A stretch of DNA of 64,000 nucleotides from Myxococcota bacterium (GTDB taxonomy: Bacteria > Myxococcota > B64-G9): positions 1 to 64,000 of the forward strand of contig JAKLGA010000012.1 of the NCBI GenBank assembly GCA_022710975.1, written 5' to 3'. The notes beneath the pieces were generated by a model. That model had not been told where the DNA came from, ran no database searches, and saw nothing but the letters and a program-made list of their open reading frames with translations. The position numbers and the translations under genes are program-made. Positions 7,942 to 16,483 of the stretch are shown here, one piece after another (position 1 is the stretch's first letter; every line of letters begins with the position of its first letter).

Positions 7942-10434
7942 ATGGAAACCCCGAATCGAGCACCCTCGCACCCTCGTCGATCCTGGCTGGCCGGGCTGGA
8001 GAGAGGCCTGGTGGTCCTGGCGCTGTGCGTCCTGGTGGGCGGCCTGGTGTGCGTCGGCGTGCTGTTCTTCGTGCGCGCCGGCCTGCCGGACATCCGCGGC
8101 CTGGCCGACTACCGGCCGCCGCAGGTCAGCCGCCTGGTGGACGTCAAGGGACGGGTGGTGGCGGAACTGTTCGAGGAGAAGCGCACGCTGGTGGACCTGG
8201 CTCGCGTGCCCGCGCACGTGCGCCACGCCTTCCTGGCCGCCGAGGACGCCGACTTCTACAACCACCCGGGCATGGACTGGACGGGCATCGCCCGGGCGAT
8301 GCTGAAGAACCTGCTGCAGGGCCGCCTGGCCCAGGGCGGCAGCACCATCACCCAGCAGGTGGCCAAGAACCTGGTGGTCGGCCCGGAGCGAACGATGTGG
8401 CGTAAGGTGCGCGAGCTGCTGGTCGCGCTCCGGCTCGAGTCCTTCCTGGGCAAGGACGACATCCTGTCGCTGTACCTGAACGAGATCTACTTCGGCCATA
8501 GCTGCTACGGCATCCAGGAGGCCAGCCGCTTCTACTTCGGCAAGGACGTGGCCGAGCTGGGCGCGGGCGAGGCCGCGGTGCTGGCCGCGCTGCCCAAGTC
8601 ACCCACCTACTACTCGCCGATCAAGCACCCCGAGCACGCCCGGAAGCGCCGGGACTGGGTGCTCGGCCAGATGTCCGCCCACCATTGGTTGAGCCCCGAG
8701 GCGGCCGCGGCGGCCCAGGCCGCGCCCCTGGTGGTGGTTGGCCAGGCTCCGGACTTCTTCGAGCTGGCACCCTACTACGCCGAGCACTGCCGTCGAATGC
8801 TGGAGGAGCGCCTGGGCCGGGAGCGGCTCTACCAGGGCGCCTACCGGGTCGAGCTGGCCCTCGACCTCGATCAGCAGCGTCTGGCCCAGGCCGTGGTGGC
8901 GCGGGGGTTGCGCGCCGTCGATCGGAGGCACGGCTGGCGCGGTCCGCTGGGCCGGGTGGAGCAGGCGCACCTCGACGGCCTGCGCGCCAGGCTGCGCGCC
9001 GAGCTCGAGGCGGGCAAGGTCTGGACGCTGGTGCGTGTCGAGCGGGACAGCCAGGCGCCGCCCGAGCGCCGCTGGCGGGCGCGGGCCGTGGAGTCCGTGC
9101 CGGGAGCCTGGCTGCAGACGCCGGTGGTGGCCCTGACGGGAGAGGGGCCGGCGGCCGTGGCGCGGGTCGATCTCGGCTCGCGCGTGGTCGAGCTGACGCT
9201 GGATCAGGTGAGCTGGGCCCGCGCCTTCGCGCCCACGCGCGTCACCCCGGCGCCGACCTCGGTGCGCGAGGTGCTGGCGGTGGGCGACGTCGTCGAGGTG
9301 GAGCTCGGCCCTCAGGGCGCCGCCGGGCCGCTGGCCCGGCTCAGCCAGCCGCCGCTGGTCCAGGGCTCGCTGGTGGCCGTCGAACCCGCCACCCACCGGG
9401 TGCTGGCGCTGGTGGGCGGCAGCGACTTCCGCCTGTCCTCGCTGGTGCGCGCCGCTCAGAGCGTGCGCCAGCCGGGCTCTGCCTTCAAGCCCTTCGTGTA
9501 CGCCAGCGCCCTGCAACAGCGCTTGATCACCCCTGCCAGCGTGCTGATGGACACGCCCGAGGTGTACCGCGAGAGCCTGCAGCGCAGCGCCTGGAAGCCG
9601 CAGAACTTCGAGCGCGTGTTCCTCGGTCCGGTGAGCGCCCGTTACGCGCTGGCGCACTCGATCAACACCGTGGCGGTGAAGCTGGCGTACGACGCCAAGC
9701 CGGAGAGCATCGTGCGGCTGGCGCAGGCGCTGGGCGTGCGCAGCAAGCTGCACCCCAACCTTTCGCTGGCCCTGGGCGCGTCCGAGGTCTCGCTGCTCGA
9801 GCTCACCAACGCCTACGCGGCCTTCGCCGACCAGGGGCGCGTGGCCGAGCCCGTCTTCATCACCCGCATCCTGGACGCCGCCGGGGCCGAGCTGCCGCTG
9901 GCGCCCGCCGACAGCCACCAGGCGCTCTCGCCGGCCGAAGCCTACGTGCTGACCTCGATGCTGCGCGCGGTGATCGAGGAGGGCACGGGCCAGCGCGCGC
10001 GCGCCCTCGGGCGTCCACTGGCGGGCAAGACCGGGACCGCCAACGAGCACCGGGACGCCTGGTTCGTGGGGTACTGCCCGGAGCTGGCCGTCGGGGTGTG
10101 GGTGGGCTTCGACGATCACTCCCCGCTCGGGGGGTGGGCCCAGGGCGCCGCCGCCGCCCTGCCTGCCTGGATCGAGTTCGTCGGGGGGGCGTTGCGCGAT
10201 ACCCCGCCCCGCGAGTTCTCCGTCCCCGGCGACGTGCTGTTCGTGCGGGTCGATCCGCAGAACGGTCTGCTGGCCCCGCCGGGCATGGTCGGGGCGCGTT
10301 TCGAGCCGTTCATCGAGGGAACCGAGCCACGCGCGCTGTCCGCCCGCGTGGTGGAGGGACAACCGGAGGGCGAGGACGGGCCGAGCCCGCTTCCGCTGCC
10401 GACCGACCGGCTGCCCAAGGAGCTATTCCAGTGA
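7942..10434 (+). CDS. mrcA: Penicillin-binding protein 1A, bifunctional peptidoglycan glycosyltransferase/transpeptidase
   Basis: 830 residues with an N-terminal membrane anchor at about 20-45. The glycosyltransferase 51 domain follows, with EDADFYNHPGMDW (catalytic Glu about residue 101), GGSTITQQVAKNL, and KDDILSLYLNEIYFG. After an OB-like insert comes the transpeptidase: SAFK with the acylated Ser near 513, S-I-N near 573-575, and KTGT near 696-699. All catalytic motifs are intact, so it should polymerise lipid II glycan and cross-link it in the periplasm. The length is normal for PBP1A. The stop overlaps the next start (GTGA), so the downstream VCBS-like protein is translationally coupled to it. 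Confidence 0.93.
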   Translation: METPNRAPSHPRRSWLAGLERGLVVLALCVLVGGLVCVGVLFFVRAGLPDIRGLADYRPPQVSRLVDVKGRVVAELFEEKRTLVDLARVPAHVRHAFLAAEDADFYNHPGMDWTGIARAMLKNLLQGRLAQGGSTITQQVAKNLVVGPERTMWRKVRELLVALRLESFLGKDDILSLYLNEIYFGHSCYGIQEASRFYFGKDVAELGAGEAAVLAALPKSPTYYSPIKHPEHARKRRDWVLGQMSAHHWLSPEAAAAAQAAPLVVVGQAPDFFELAPYYAEHCRRMLEERLGRERLYQGAYRVELALDLDQQRLAQAVVARGLRAVDRRHGWRGPLGRVEQAHLDGLRARLRAELEAGKVWTLVRVERDSQAPPERRWRARAVESVPGAWLQTPVVALTGEGPAAVARVDLGSRVVELTLDQVSWARAFAPTRVTPAPTSVREVLAVGDVVEVELGPQGAAGPLARLSQPPLVQGSLVAVEPATHRVLALVGGSDFRLSSLVRAAQSVRQPGSAFKPFVYASALQQRLITPASVLMDTPEVYRESLQRSAWKPQNFERVFLGPVSARYALAHSINTVAVKLAYDAKPESIVRLAQALGVRSKLHPNLSLALGASEVSLLELTNAYAAFADQGRVAEPVFITRILDAAGAELPLAPADSHQALSPAEAYVLTSMLRAVIEEGTGQRARALGRPLAGKTGTANEHRDAWFVGYCPELAVGVWVGFDDHSPLGGWAQGAAAALPAWIEFVGGALRDTPPREFSVPGDVLFVRVDPQNGLLAPPGMVGARFEPFIEGTEPRALSARVVEGQPEGEDGPSPLPLPTDRLPKELFQ

Positions 10435-11846
10435 GAGCGAGCCTCTGCCTGTACGCAGCGCTCCTCGCCTGGCTGCCGGCCAGCGCCAGGACCGGCGCCG
10501 AGGCGCCGGCCTTGCAGCGGGTGGCCGACGAGCTCGGAGCGCAGCTCGCAGCCCGCCTGCAGGCCGAGACCCTGGACGCCCCCGTGGTGGCGCTGGTGGT
10601 GGCCGGAGACGCCTCGGTCCTGGGCCAGGCTGGCCGGCTGGCCCAGGAGCTGGAGCGCCTGCTCGTCTTCCGCCTGTCGGCGCGGCCCGCGGTCCTGCGC
10701 GTGGAGCCGGTGTCCGCGGAGGCCGGAGAGGCGGGCCTGGAGCGCGCCCGGGCGGCCGGAGCGAGCTGGGTGTTGCGCTGCGCCGTGGGCACCTCGGGCG
10801 CCAAGCTGGTCGCCACCTGCGACCTGGTGCCGCTGCACACGCCCTTCTGGGACAGGCTGGTCGATCCCCTGCCGCGCGGCGCGTTGCACCACGTGTTCGC
10901 CGGCGCCGAGATCGACGACGAGGTGCGCCTGCTCCTGGGGCTCACGCGGGCGCCGCCGCCCCTGGGGAGCTGGCACCTGGAGGAGGTGCTGGTCGTTCCG
11001 CGGCGGATCCTGGACGCGGGCCTGGGGGATCTCGACGGCGTGTCGGGCGGAGAGCTGGTCGTGTTGTACGAGGACGCCCTGGAAGTATTCAGCCTGCAGA
11101 CGGGCCGCGCCCGGCGCCTGACCACGTACGGCCTGGGCGGTGTGCCGGCCGAACCGGTGCGCACCCGCGATCCCTCCGGCAGCCTGGTGGTCGTGGACTT
11201 CAACCGGGACGGCCGCTACGAGGTGCTGTTCAAGCTGTTCGGCCGCCGCTGGGGGGAGCTGCTCACCTGGAGCGGCGCGAAGCTCGTGCCGATCAGGCGA
11301 CTGGCCCGCCTGCCGCTGTGCCTGGTGCAGCTCGAGCGCCGGCCGACGCTGCTCACGGCCGTGCCCGAGGCGGGCACCAACCGGTTGGCTCCAGAGCTGG
11401 AGCTCGCCGACATCAACTCGGAGGCAGGCCGGGCCTTGACGCTGCCCGGACCGTTCGTCGCCTTGCGCTGCCACCAGGCCGAGGACGGAAGCCTGACCAT
11501 CGCCCTGGTGGATGGCGCCCGCGCAGTGCAGCGGCTCTCGCTGGGCGGCCAGCTCGAACCCGTGACCGCCGACGCCGGCGCGGGCATGGCGCTCGTGGAC
11601 CTGGACATGGATGGAGATCCGGAGAGCGTGCTCTCCGAGCCGGTCTGGCCGGGCGAGCCTGATGGCGTGCGCGTCCTGGCGAGCGTCCGCGGCGGTGGAC
11701 AACCGCTGTGGCGCTCGCGGGACATCATCGGGTCCATCGTGGCGATCAGCGGTGGCGATCCGCGCGGGGATGGAAAGCAGCAGGCCGTGCTGGTGTCGGT
11801 CGAGCCCGGCGGGCAGGCCAGCCGCGTGTACCTGCTGGGGCGTTGA
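10431..11846 (+). CDS. Secreted protein with VCBS/FG-GAP-like repeats
   Basis: The GTG start at 10431 overlaps the PBP1A stop, giving 471 residues. A signal peptide is clear (LCLYAALLAWLPASA) and lacks a lipobox Cys. The C-terminal half carries Asp-rich turns typical of VCBS/FG-GAP propeller repeats: LGDLDGVSGGELVVLY, VVVDFNRDGRYEVLFKL, ADINSEAGRAL and ALVDLDMDGDPESVL. The N-terminal 170 residues look like a separate alpha/beta domain that might bind or sense something in the envelope. No enzyme motif is seen. Coupling to PBP1A suggests it helps or monitors peptidoglycan synthesis in the periplasm, which is inference only. Confidence 0.7.
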   Translation: MRASLCLYAALLAWLPASARTGAEAPALQRVADELGAQLAARLQAETLDAPVVALVVAGDASVLGQAGRLAQELERLLVFRLSARPAVLRVEPVSAEAGEAGLERARAAGASWVLRCAVGTSGAKLVATCDLVPLHTPFWDRLVDPLPRGALHHVFAGAEIDDEVRLLLGLTRAPPPLGSWHLEEVLVVPRRILDAGLGDLDGVSGGELVVLYEDALEVFSLQTGRARRLTTYGLGGVPAEPVRTRDPSGSLVVVDFNRDGRYEVLFKLFGRRWGELLTWSGAKLVPIRRLARLPLCLVQLERRPTLLTAVPEAGTNRLAPELELADINSEAGRALTLPGPFVALRCHQAEDGSLTIALVDGARAVQRLSLGGQLEPVTADAGAGMALVDLDMDGDPESVLSEPVWPGEPDGVRVLASVRGGGQPLWRSRDIIGSIVAISGGDPRGDGKQQAVLVSVEPGGQASRVYLLGR

Positions 11847-11870
11847 GCGCGGACGGTGCGGGAGGCGAGC

Positions 11871-13403
11871 ATGCAGGCGCATTCTGGGTTTCACTGGGCG
11901 CTGATCCTGTCGGCGTGTGTGGCGCTGGGCGCGTCCGCGGCGGCGGCAGCTTCCCGCAAGCCCTACGGCGGCACGGTGGTCCTGCCTCGCCTGGAGGAGC
12001 TGACCACCACCGATCCCGCCAGGCTGGAGACGGATCTCGAGCTCGAGGTGGCCCGGCAGCTGCACGAGACGCTCCTGCGTTGCCCGGCGCAGGGCGCGCT
12101 GCAACCCGGCCTGGCCATCGCCGCGCCGCGGGTGTCGGACGACGGGCTGGAGGTGACCGTGCAGCTCCGTCCCGACGCCGTCTTCCAGGATGGCACGGCG
12201 GTGACGGCCGAGGAGCTGGTGGCTGCCTGGGAGCGCTTGCTGCGACCCGAGACCGGCTCGCGCCACTGGTGGCTGCTGGCCCCCGTGCGCGGCGCGCTCG
12301 GCTTCAGGCGCGGCAAGCTCAACCGCGTCACCGGGCTCGAACGGGTGAACCGGCTGAGCGTGAGGCTGCGCCTCGAGGCACCCATGCCTGGCTTCCTGGG
12401 GGCGCTGTGCGCTGTGCCGACCGCGCCGTTGCCGCTGCGAGTCCTGCAGCGCACGGGCGACCCCGCCGCTCACCCAGTCGGCAGCGGCCCGTTCCAGCTG
12501 GCCGAGGCGGCCGCCGACGGCGGCCTGGGCCTGCGCCCCTTCACAGGGCACTGGCGAGGGCGACCTTTCCTCGACAGCCTGGCCTTCCAGCCCTTCGCCA
12601 GCCACCGCGACGCCGCCCTGGCGTTCGAGCTCGGCCGCGTGCACCTGCTGCGCGAGGCGCCCCTGCAGCGGCGGACGGGCCAGGCCTTCGAGGGTTCCAT
12701 GGCCGCGCAGGTCGCCTTCCTGGTCATCCAGCGCGGGCGGCTGCAGGGCGCGCCCGAGGGACTCCGTCAGGCCATCGAGGCCGCGCTCGACCGGCGCTCG
12801 CTGGCCGAGTACCTGCTCGGTGACGCGGGCCGACCGACCGACGAGGCGCTGAGCCTGGAGGCGGGCGAGCCAGCCCCGGTCCGCACCGACCTGCCCGCCG
12901 CGCGCGCCTACTTCCAGAAGCTGACCCTGCAGCGCCTGGGCATGCCGGTCATGCTCGAGTTCCTGGTGCGCGCCTGGCGGCCGCTCGAGCGGGCCGTGGC
13001 CGAGCGCGTGCAGGTCAACCTGCTGGACGCGGGCGTGTCCGTGGCGGTCGTGCCGCTGGAGCGCGAGGCGTACGCCGGGCGGCTGGCCGAGGGGCGGTAC
13101 GATCTGCGGCTGGAGACGCCGCTGCCGCTGGTGCGCGATCCCGAGCTCCAGCTGATCGGGCTGGTGGCCCAGGCCCAGGGCGACGAGGCCGTGGCGGACG
13201 TGCTGCGCACCACCGCCGGCATGCCCGGCGGCCCCAGCCGCGCGGGCCTGATCCGCGAGCGAGCCCGCCACCCGCGACTGCTGCCCGACTGGGTGCCTCT
13301 GTTCGTGTACGGACCGCGCGAGGCCCGGCACCCCGCCTTGCGAGACCTGCAGCGCGATGCCAGCGGCAGCCTCGACTGGGCCGACGCCTGGCTGGCGGAG
13401 TGA
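11871..13403 (+). CDS. Family 5 extracellular solute-binding protein (peptide/nickel type)
   Basis: 510 residues from the ATG at 11871, chosen because GGGAGG lies just ahead; a GTG at 11856 is in frame but without a site. Signal peptide to about residue 26, no lipobox. The SBP_bac_5 fold is shown by ETLLRCPAQGALQPGLA, VTVQLRPDAVFQDGTAVTAEEL and WERLLRPETGS, and by the far C-terminal DWVPLFVYGPREARH. These proteins bind oligopeptides, nickel or similar ligands in the periplasm and hand them to an ABC permease. No permease or ATPase gene is nearby; instead a sensor kinase begins 15 bp downstream. That suggests ligand sensing rather than, or besides, uptake. Confidence 0.82.
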   Translation: MQAHSGFHWALILSACVALGASAAAAASRKPYGGTVVLPRLEELTTTDPARLETDLELEVARQLHETLLRCPAQGALQPGLAIAAPRVSDDGLEVTVQLRPDAVFQDGTAVTAEELVAAWERLLRPETGSRHWWLLAPVRGALGFRRGKLNRVTGLERVNRLSVRLRLEAPMPGFLGALCAVPTAPLPLRVLQRTGDPAAHPVGSGPFQLAEAAADGGLGLRPFTGHWRGRPFLDSLAFQPFASHRDAALAFELGRVHLLREAPLQRRTGQAFEGSMAAQVAFLVIQRGRLQGAPEGLRQAIEAALDRRSLAEYLLGDAGRPTDEALSLEAGEPAPVRTDLPAARAYFQKLTLQRLGMPVMLEFLVRAWRPLERAVAERVQVNLLDAGVSVAVVPLEREAYAGRLAEGRYDLRLETPLPLVRDPELQLIGLVAQAQGDEAVADVLRTTAGMPGGPSRAGLIRERARHPRLLPDWVPLFVYGPREARHPALRDLQRDASGSLDWADAWLAE

Positions 13404-13417
13404 GGGGAGGGGAGCAC

Positions 13418-15118
13418 GTGCGACTCGGCGTCAAACTCTCCCTCGCCTTCCTGGCCGTGGCGCTGATCCCGGCGGGTGGCATCCTGTTCTCCACCTGGAG
13501 CTCGCTGGCCGAGCGCTTCGACGAAGAGCACCAGAGGCGCCTGGACGGCATCCACGCCGGCCTGCTGGACGAGGTGGCGCGCATGGGCGAGCGGCTGCAG
13601 GCCAAGCTCCAGGCCCTGGGCGAGACCGAGGAGGTCGAGCGCATCCTGGTGGACATGGTGCGCGGCCAGCTCGATCGGCGCGCGCTGGTGCCGCGGGCGG
13701 CGGCCTGGATGCGCACCTACGAGCTCGATCTCCTCAGCCTGCTGGACAGCGGCGGCACGGTGCTGTCTTGCGGCCACCTGCCCGCCCGCTACGGCGGCGT
13801 CGACCCGGCCTCGGTCAGCCTGGCCAGCGAGGAGAGTCCGCGGCCGCAGGTCATCCCGGCGCAGGTGCTGCGCCAGGGGACGATCCGGGAGGTGCTGGCC
13901 ATCGCCCTGGGGCACCGACGGAGGTTCAACGAGGCGGAGGTGCTGGTGGTGGGCGGCACCATCCTGGACGAGGGCTTCGCCACGCACCTGGAGAAACTGT
14001 CGGGCGCCGCGATTCGCATCGTGGACGCCGCGGGCAAGCCCGTGGCCCTGGGCGCGTCCGCCGGACAGGTCGGGCCGGGCGCCTGGCAAGCCGGGCCCGG
14101 GATGCGGCGCGTGGCGCTCTCGTCCGCCTTCGTGGAGGTGAGCGTCTCCCGGGCCGAGCTCGAGGCTGCCCAGCAGCGCTTCGCCATCGCGTCGGCCCTG
14201 GCGGCCGGCGCCTCGGTGCTGCTGTCCTTCCTGCTGGGGTTGGTGTGGGCGCGGCGCATCACCCGTCCCGTCCAGGCCCTGGTGGGCGGCGCCCGGGCCG
14301 TGGCGAGGGGCGAGCTCGAGTCGAGGGTCGAGGGCACGTACCAGGCGGAGATGGGGGAGCTCGTGCGGGCCTTCAACCGCATGATGGAGGAGCTGTCCAC
14401 CTACCAGCGGCGGCTGATCCGCGCGGAGCGAGTGGCCGCGTGGCAGGAGATCGCGCGGCGCATCGCCCACGAGATCAAGAACCCCCTGTCCCCGATCCAG
14501 GTGTCCATCGAGACCATGCGCAAGGCCTACTCGTCGAACCACCCCGACTTCGCCGAGATCTTCGAGGAGTCCACCCAGGCCATCCAGGAAGAGGTGGCGG
14601 CGCTCAAGCGCATCGTCACGGAGTTCTCGGAGTTCGCGCGCATGCCCAAGCCCAGCCCGGTCCGGCAGCCCCTCCACCCGGTAGTGGAGTGCGCGGTGAG
14701 CCTCTACCGCAACCAGGCCGCCGGGGTGGAGCTGCTCTACGAGCCGGCCGCGGAGTTGCCCGAGCTGCCCATCGATCGCGAGCAGCTCGGGCGCGTGCTG
14801 GGGAACGTGTTGACCAACGCGGTGCAGGCCATCACGCCGCCCGGGCGGGTCGTGGTCAGCACGGCCCGCGAGGGAGACGGCGTCGTCATTCGCATCAGCG
14901 ACACGGGGCGCGGCATGTCACCCGAGGTGCTGGCCAAGGTGTTCACGCCTTACTTCACCACGCGGCAAGACGGCACCGGCCTGGGGCTGGCCATCGTGCA
15001 ACGCATCCTCGAGGAGCACGGCGGCAACATCGAGATCGAATCGCAGGTCGGACGCGGCAGCGTGGTCAGCATCCTGCTGCCCCTCGAGTCGCCAGCCGAT
15101 CACCCGAGCACGAGCTGA
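13418..15118 (+). CDS. NtrY-like sensor histidine kinase
   Basis: 566 residues from the GTG at 13418, preferred over the GTG at 13400 because GAGGGGAGGGGAG sits directly before it. Layout: membrane span at about 5-25, a periplasmic sensor region of about 225 residues, a second span near 255-278, HAMP at about 279-331, HisKA with the phospho-accepting His near 351 (RIAHEIKNPLSPIQ), and an HATPase domain with NVLTNAVQAI, DTGRGM and GTGLGLAI. The HEIKNPLSPIQ stretch and HAMP order are typical of the NtrY group. No response regulator is adjacent, so its partner is unknown. It is in one operon with the solute-binding protein, whose ligand may be sensed through the large periplasmic part. Confidence 0.88.
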   Translation: MRLGVKLSLAFLAVALIPAGGILFSTWSSLAERFDEEHQRRLDGIHAGLLDEVARMGERLQAKLQALGETEEVERILVDMVRGQLDRRALVPRAAAWMRTYELDLLSLLDSGGTVLSCGHLPARYGGVDPASVSLASEESPRPQVIPAQVLRQGTIREVLAIALGHRRRFNEAEVLVVGGTILDEGFATHLEKLSGAAIRIVDAAGKPVALGASAGQVGPGAWQAGPGMRRVALSSAFVEVSVSRAELEAAQQRFAIASALAAGASVLLSFLLGLVWARRITRPVQALVGGARAVARGELESRVEGTYQAEMGELVRAFNRMMEELSTYQRRLIRAERVAAWQEIARRIAHEIKNPLSPIQVSIETMRKAYSSNHPDFAEIFEESTQAIQEEVAALKRIVTEFSEFARMPKPSPVRQPLHPVVECAVSLYRNQAAGVELLYEPAAELPELPIDREQLGRVLGNVLTNAVQAITPPGRVVVSTAREGDGVVIRISDTGRGMSPEVLAKVFTPYFTTRQDGTGLGLAIVQRILEEHGGNIEIESQVGRGSVVSILLPLESPADHPSTS

Positions 15119-15137
15119 TGCGCGACGCGCACTTTTT

Positions 15138-15167
15138 TTGTTTGCATGCGCGCGGTTCTGCTATCAT
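15138..15167 (+). promoter_or_regulatory. Possible sigma-70 promoter for the Lys-rich protein
   Basis: TTGTTT (15138-15143) and TATCAT (15162-15167) are separated by 18 bases, in an unusually T-rich patch for this GC-rich window. The start codon follows about 50 bases later. Confidence 0.4.
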
Positions 15168-15218
15168 GTGCCAGGCCACGAAGACAGGCCGACGAACAAC
15201 GGGAAGGGAGGAAGACCG

Positions 15219-15377
15219 ATGCCGTGCTGCCAGCCGAAGAAGAAGGTGATCAAGAAGAAGGTCGTGCGCAAGGCCGCCAAGAAGCCCGGGAAGAAGGCCG
15301 CCAAGAAGAAGGCCAAGAAGGTCGTGCGCAAGCCCGCCAAGAAGGCCAAGAAGGCCAAGAAGCGGGGCAAGAAGTAG
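15219..15377 (+). CDS. Small Lys/Ala-rich basic protein (histone H1-like tail)
   Basis: 52 residues from the ATG at 15219, with AAGGGAGGAAG upstream. After MPCCQP the sequence is almost entirely Lys, Ala, Val, Arg and Pro, with KKVVRKAAKKPGKKAAKK and PAKKAKKAKK units like those of bacterial histone H1-type proteins and eukaryotic H1 tails. The likely role is binding nucleic acid or another polyanion. The two adjacent Cys near the N-terminus are unusual for such proteins and might bind metal or form disulfides. It has its own promoter-like and terminator-like elements, so it seems to be a single-gene unit. The very low complexity means the reading frame rests mainly on the ribosome site and composition. 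Confidence 0.65.
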   Translation: MPCCQPKKKVIKKKVVRKAAKKPGKKAAKKKAKKVVRKPAKKAKKAKKRGKK

Positions 15378-15478
15378 CTCCGGCGGGTTCGTGTTCGCGG
15401 GCCCAGGCTAGCTCAAGCGCCACGAAGACAGGGGCGTGAAGAAGGCCAGACCGGATGATTCGAGTTTCGGGCCCCGCG

Positions 15479-15518
15479 AGGCGCCTCGATCCGCAAGGAT
15501 CGGGGCGCTTCGTGTTTT
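15479..15518 (+). terminator. Rho-independent terminator
   Basis: A 14-bp stem (15479-15492 with 15497-15510, mostly perfect with G-T pairs) closed by the tetraloop GCAA and followed by CGTGTTTT. It lies 100 bp after the Lys-rich gene and 83 bp before the DsbA-like gene. Confidence 0.65.
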
Positions 15519-15600
15519 CGGCCGGTTGATCTCCGATGCAGTTCGTGCGAAGAAACCCTCGGCGCAGATCGTCGAACCGCAGCGAGCGCGGGAGCTGAGC

Positions 15601-16470
15601 ATGAGACGGCAGGTGTGCCTCTGGGCCGGGCTGATCGCCTTGAGCTGGTCGGCGACCGTCGCGGGCGCCGGACCGTTCCCCTGGGCGCGGGTGCCCGACG
15701 TGCGCGTCGACGACTTCCGGCCCGACTTCCTGGAGCGGGTGGCCAGGCGCCTCGAGAGCCTGCCCTGCTACGGCCGCTGCCAGGGGTCGATCGCCGCCTG
15801 CCTGCAGATCGTGCCGGTCCATCCCACCGCGGCGCGGCTGGCGCGTGATGTGCTGCTGCTGATGGCCCAGGAGTCCACCGACGCGGACGTGGTCAAGTGG
15901 ATCGAGACCCGACGTGCCATGGCGCACCCCAAGCCCGAGGATATGCGCGACTTCCAGCTGGATGGGCAGAAGCCACTCGGACCGGCGGACGCGCCCGTCG
16001 TGGTGGTCGAGTTCTCGGACTTCGAGTGCCCGTTCTGCTCGCAGATCGTGCCGATCCTCGAGCAACTGGCGCGGACGCACGGCAAGGTCAGGCTGTACGC
16101 CAAGCAGTTCCCGATCAAGGGCCATGCCCATGCGCTGGGAGCCGCCAAGGCATGCGTGGCCTCCGATCGCTTCGGGAAGTTCTGGGAGTACTGTCCGCGG
16201 CTGTGGGAGCTGCGCGCCGACCTGTCCGAGGAGAGGCTGGTCAAGCTGGCCGTCGAGCTGGGCATGGAAGCGGCGGCCTTCCGCGCGGCCATGGGCTCCG
16301 AGGAGGTGCTCAACCGCATCGCCGACGAGAAGCTCGAGGGGCTGAAGAACCGCGTCCAGGGCACTCCGGCCATCTTCGTCAACGGCAAGGAGTTCCTGCT
16401 GCAGCCCTCCCCCCGGTTGCTCAAGGATCGCATCGACGAGGAGCTGGACATCCTGCAGGGCCGGGACTGA
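15601..16470 (+). CDS. DsbA-like thioredoxin-fold protein with CcmH-like N-terminal Cys motif
   Basis: 289 residues from the ATG at 15601 (GGGAG upstream). A signal peptide ends near residue 23. At residues 56-67 a Cys-rich motif (PCYGRCQGSIAAC) is followed by a helical stretch ending VVKWIETRR, much like the CcmH haem-lyase redox domain that presents the apocytochrome Cys pair. From about 110 there is a thioredoxin_4/DsbA domain with the active site CPFC at 143-146 and the cis-Pro loop GTPAIFVNG near 255. It should be a periplasmic thiol oxidoreductase. Given the very large demand for cytochrome c in this genome, a role in keeping CxxCH thiols reduced or in disulfide formation is likely, but the direction of the reaction cannot be told. 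Confidence 0.8.
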   Translation: MRRQVCLWAGLIALSWSATVAGAGPFPWARVPDVRVDDFRPDFLERVARRLESLPCYGRCQGSIAACLQIVPVHPTAARLARDVLLLMAQESTDADVVKWIETRRAMAHPKPEDMRDFQLDGQKPLGPADAPVVVVEFSDFECPFCSQIVPILEQLARTHGKVRLYAKQFPIKGHAHALGAAKACVASDRFGKFWEYCPRLWELRADLSEERLVKLAVELGMEAAAFRAAMGSEEVLNRIADEKLEGLKNRVQGTPAIFVNGKEFLLQPSPRLLKDRIDEELDILQGRD

Positions 16471-16483
16471 CCCCGGCCGCGGC

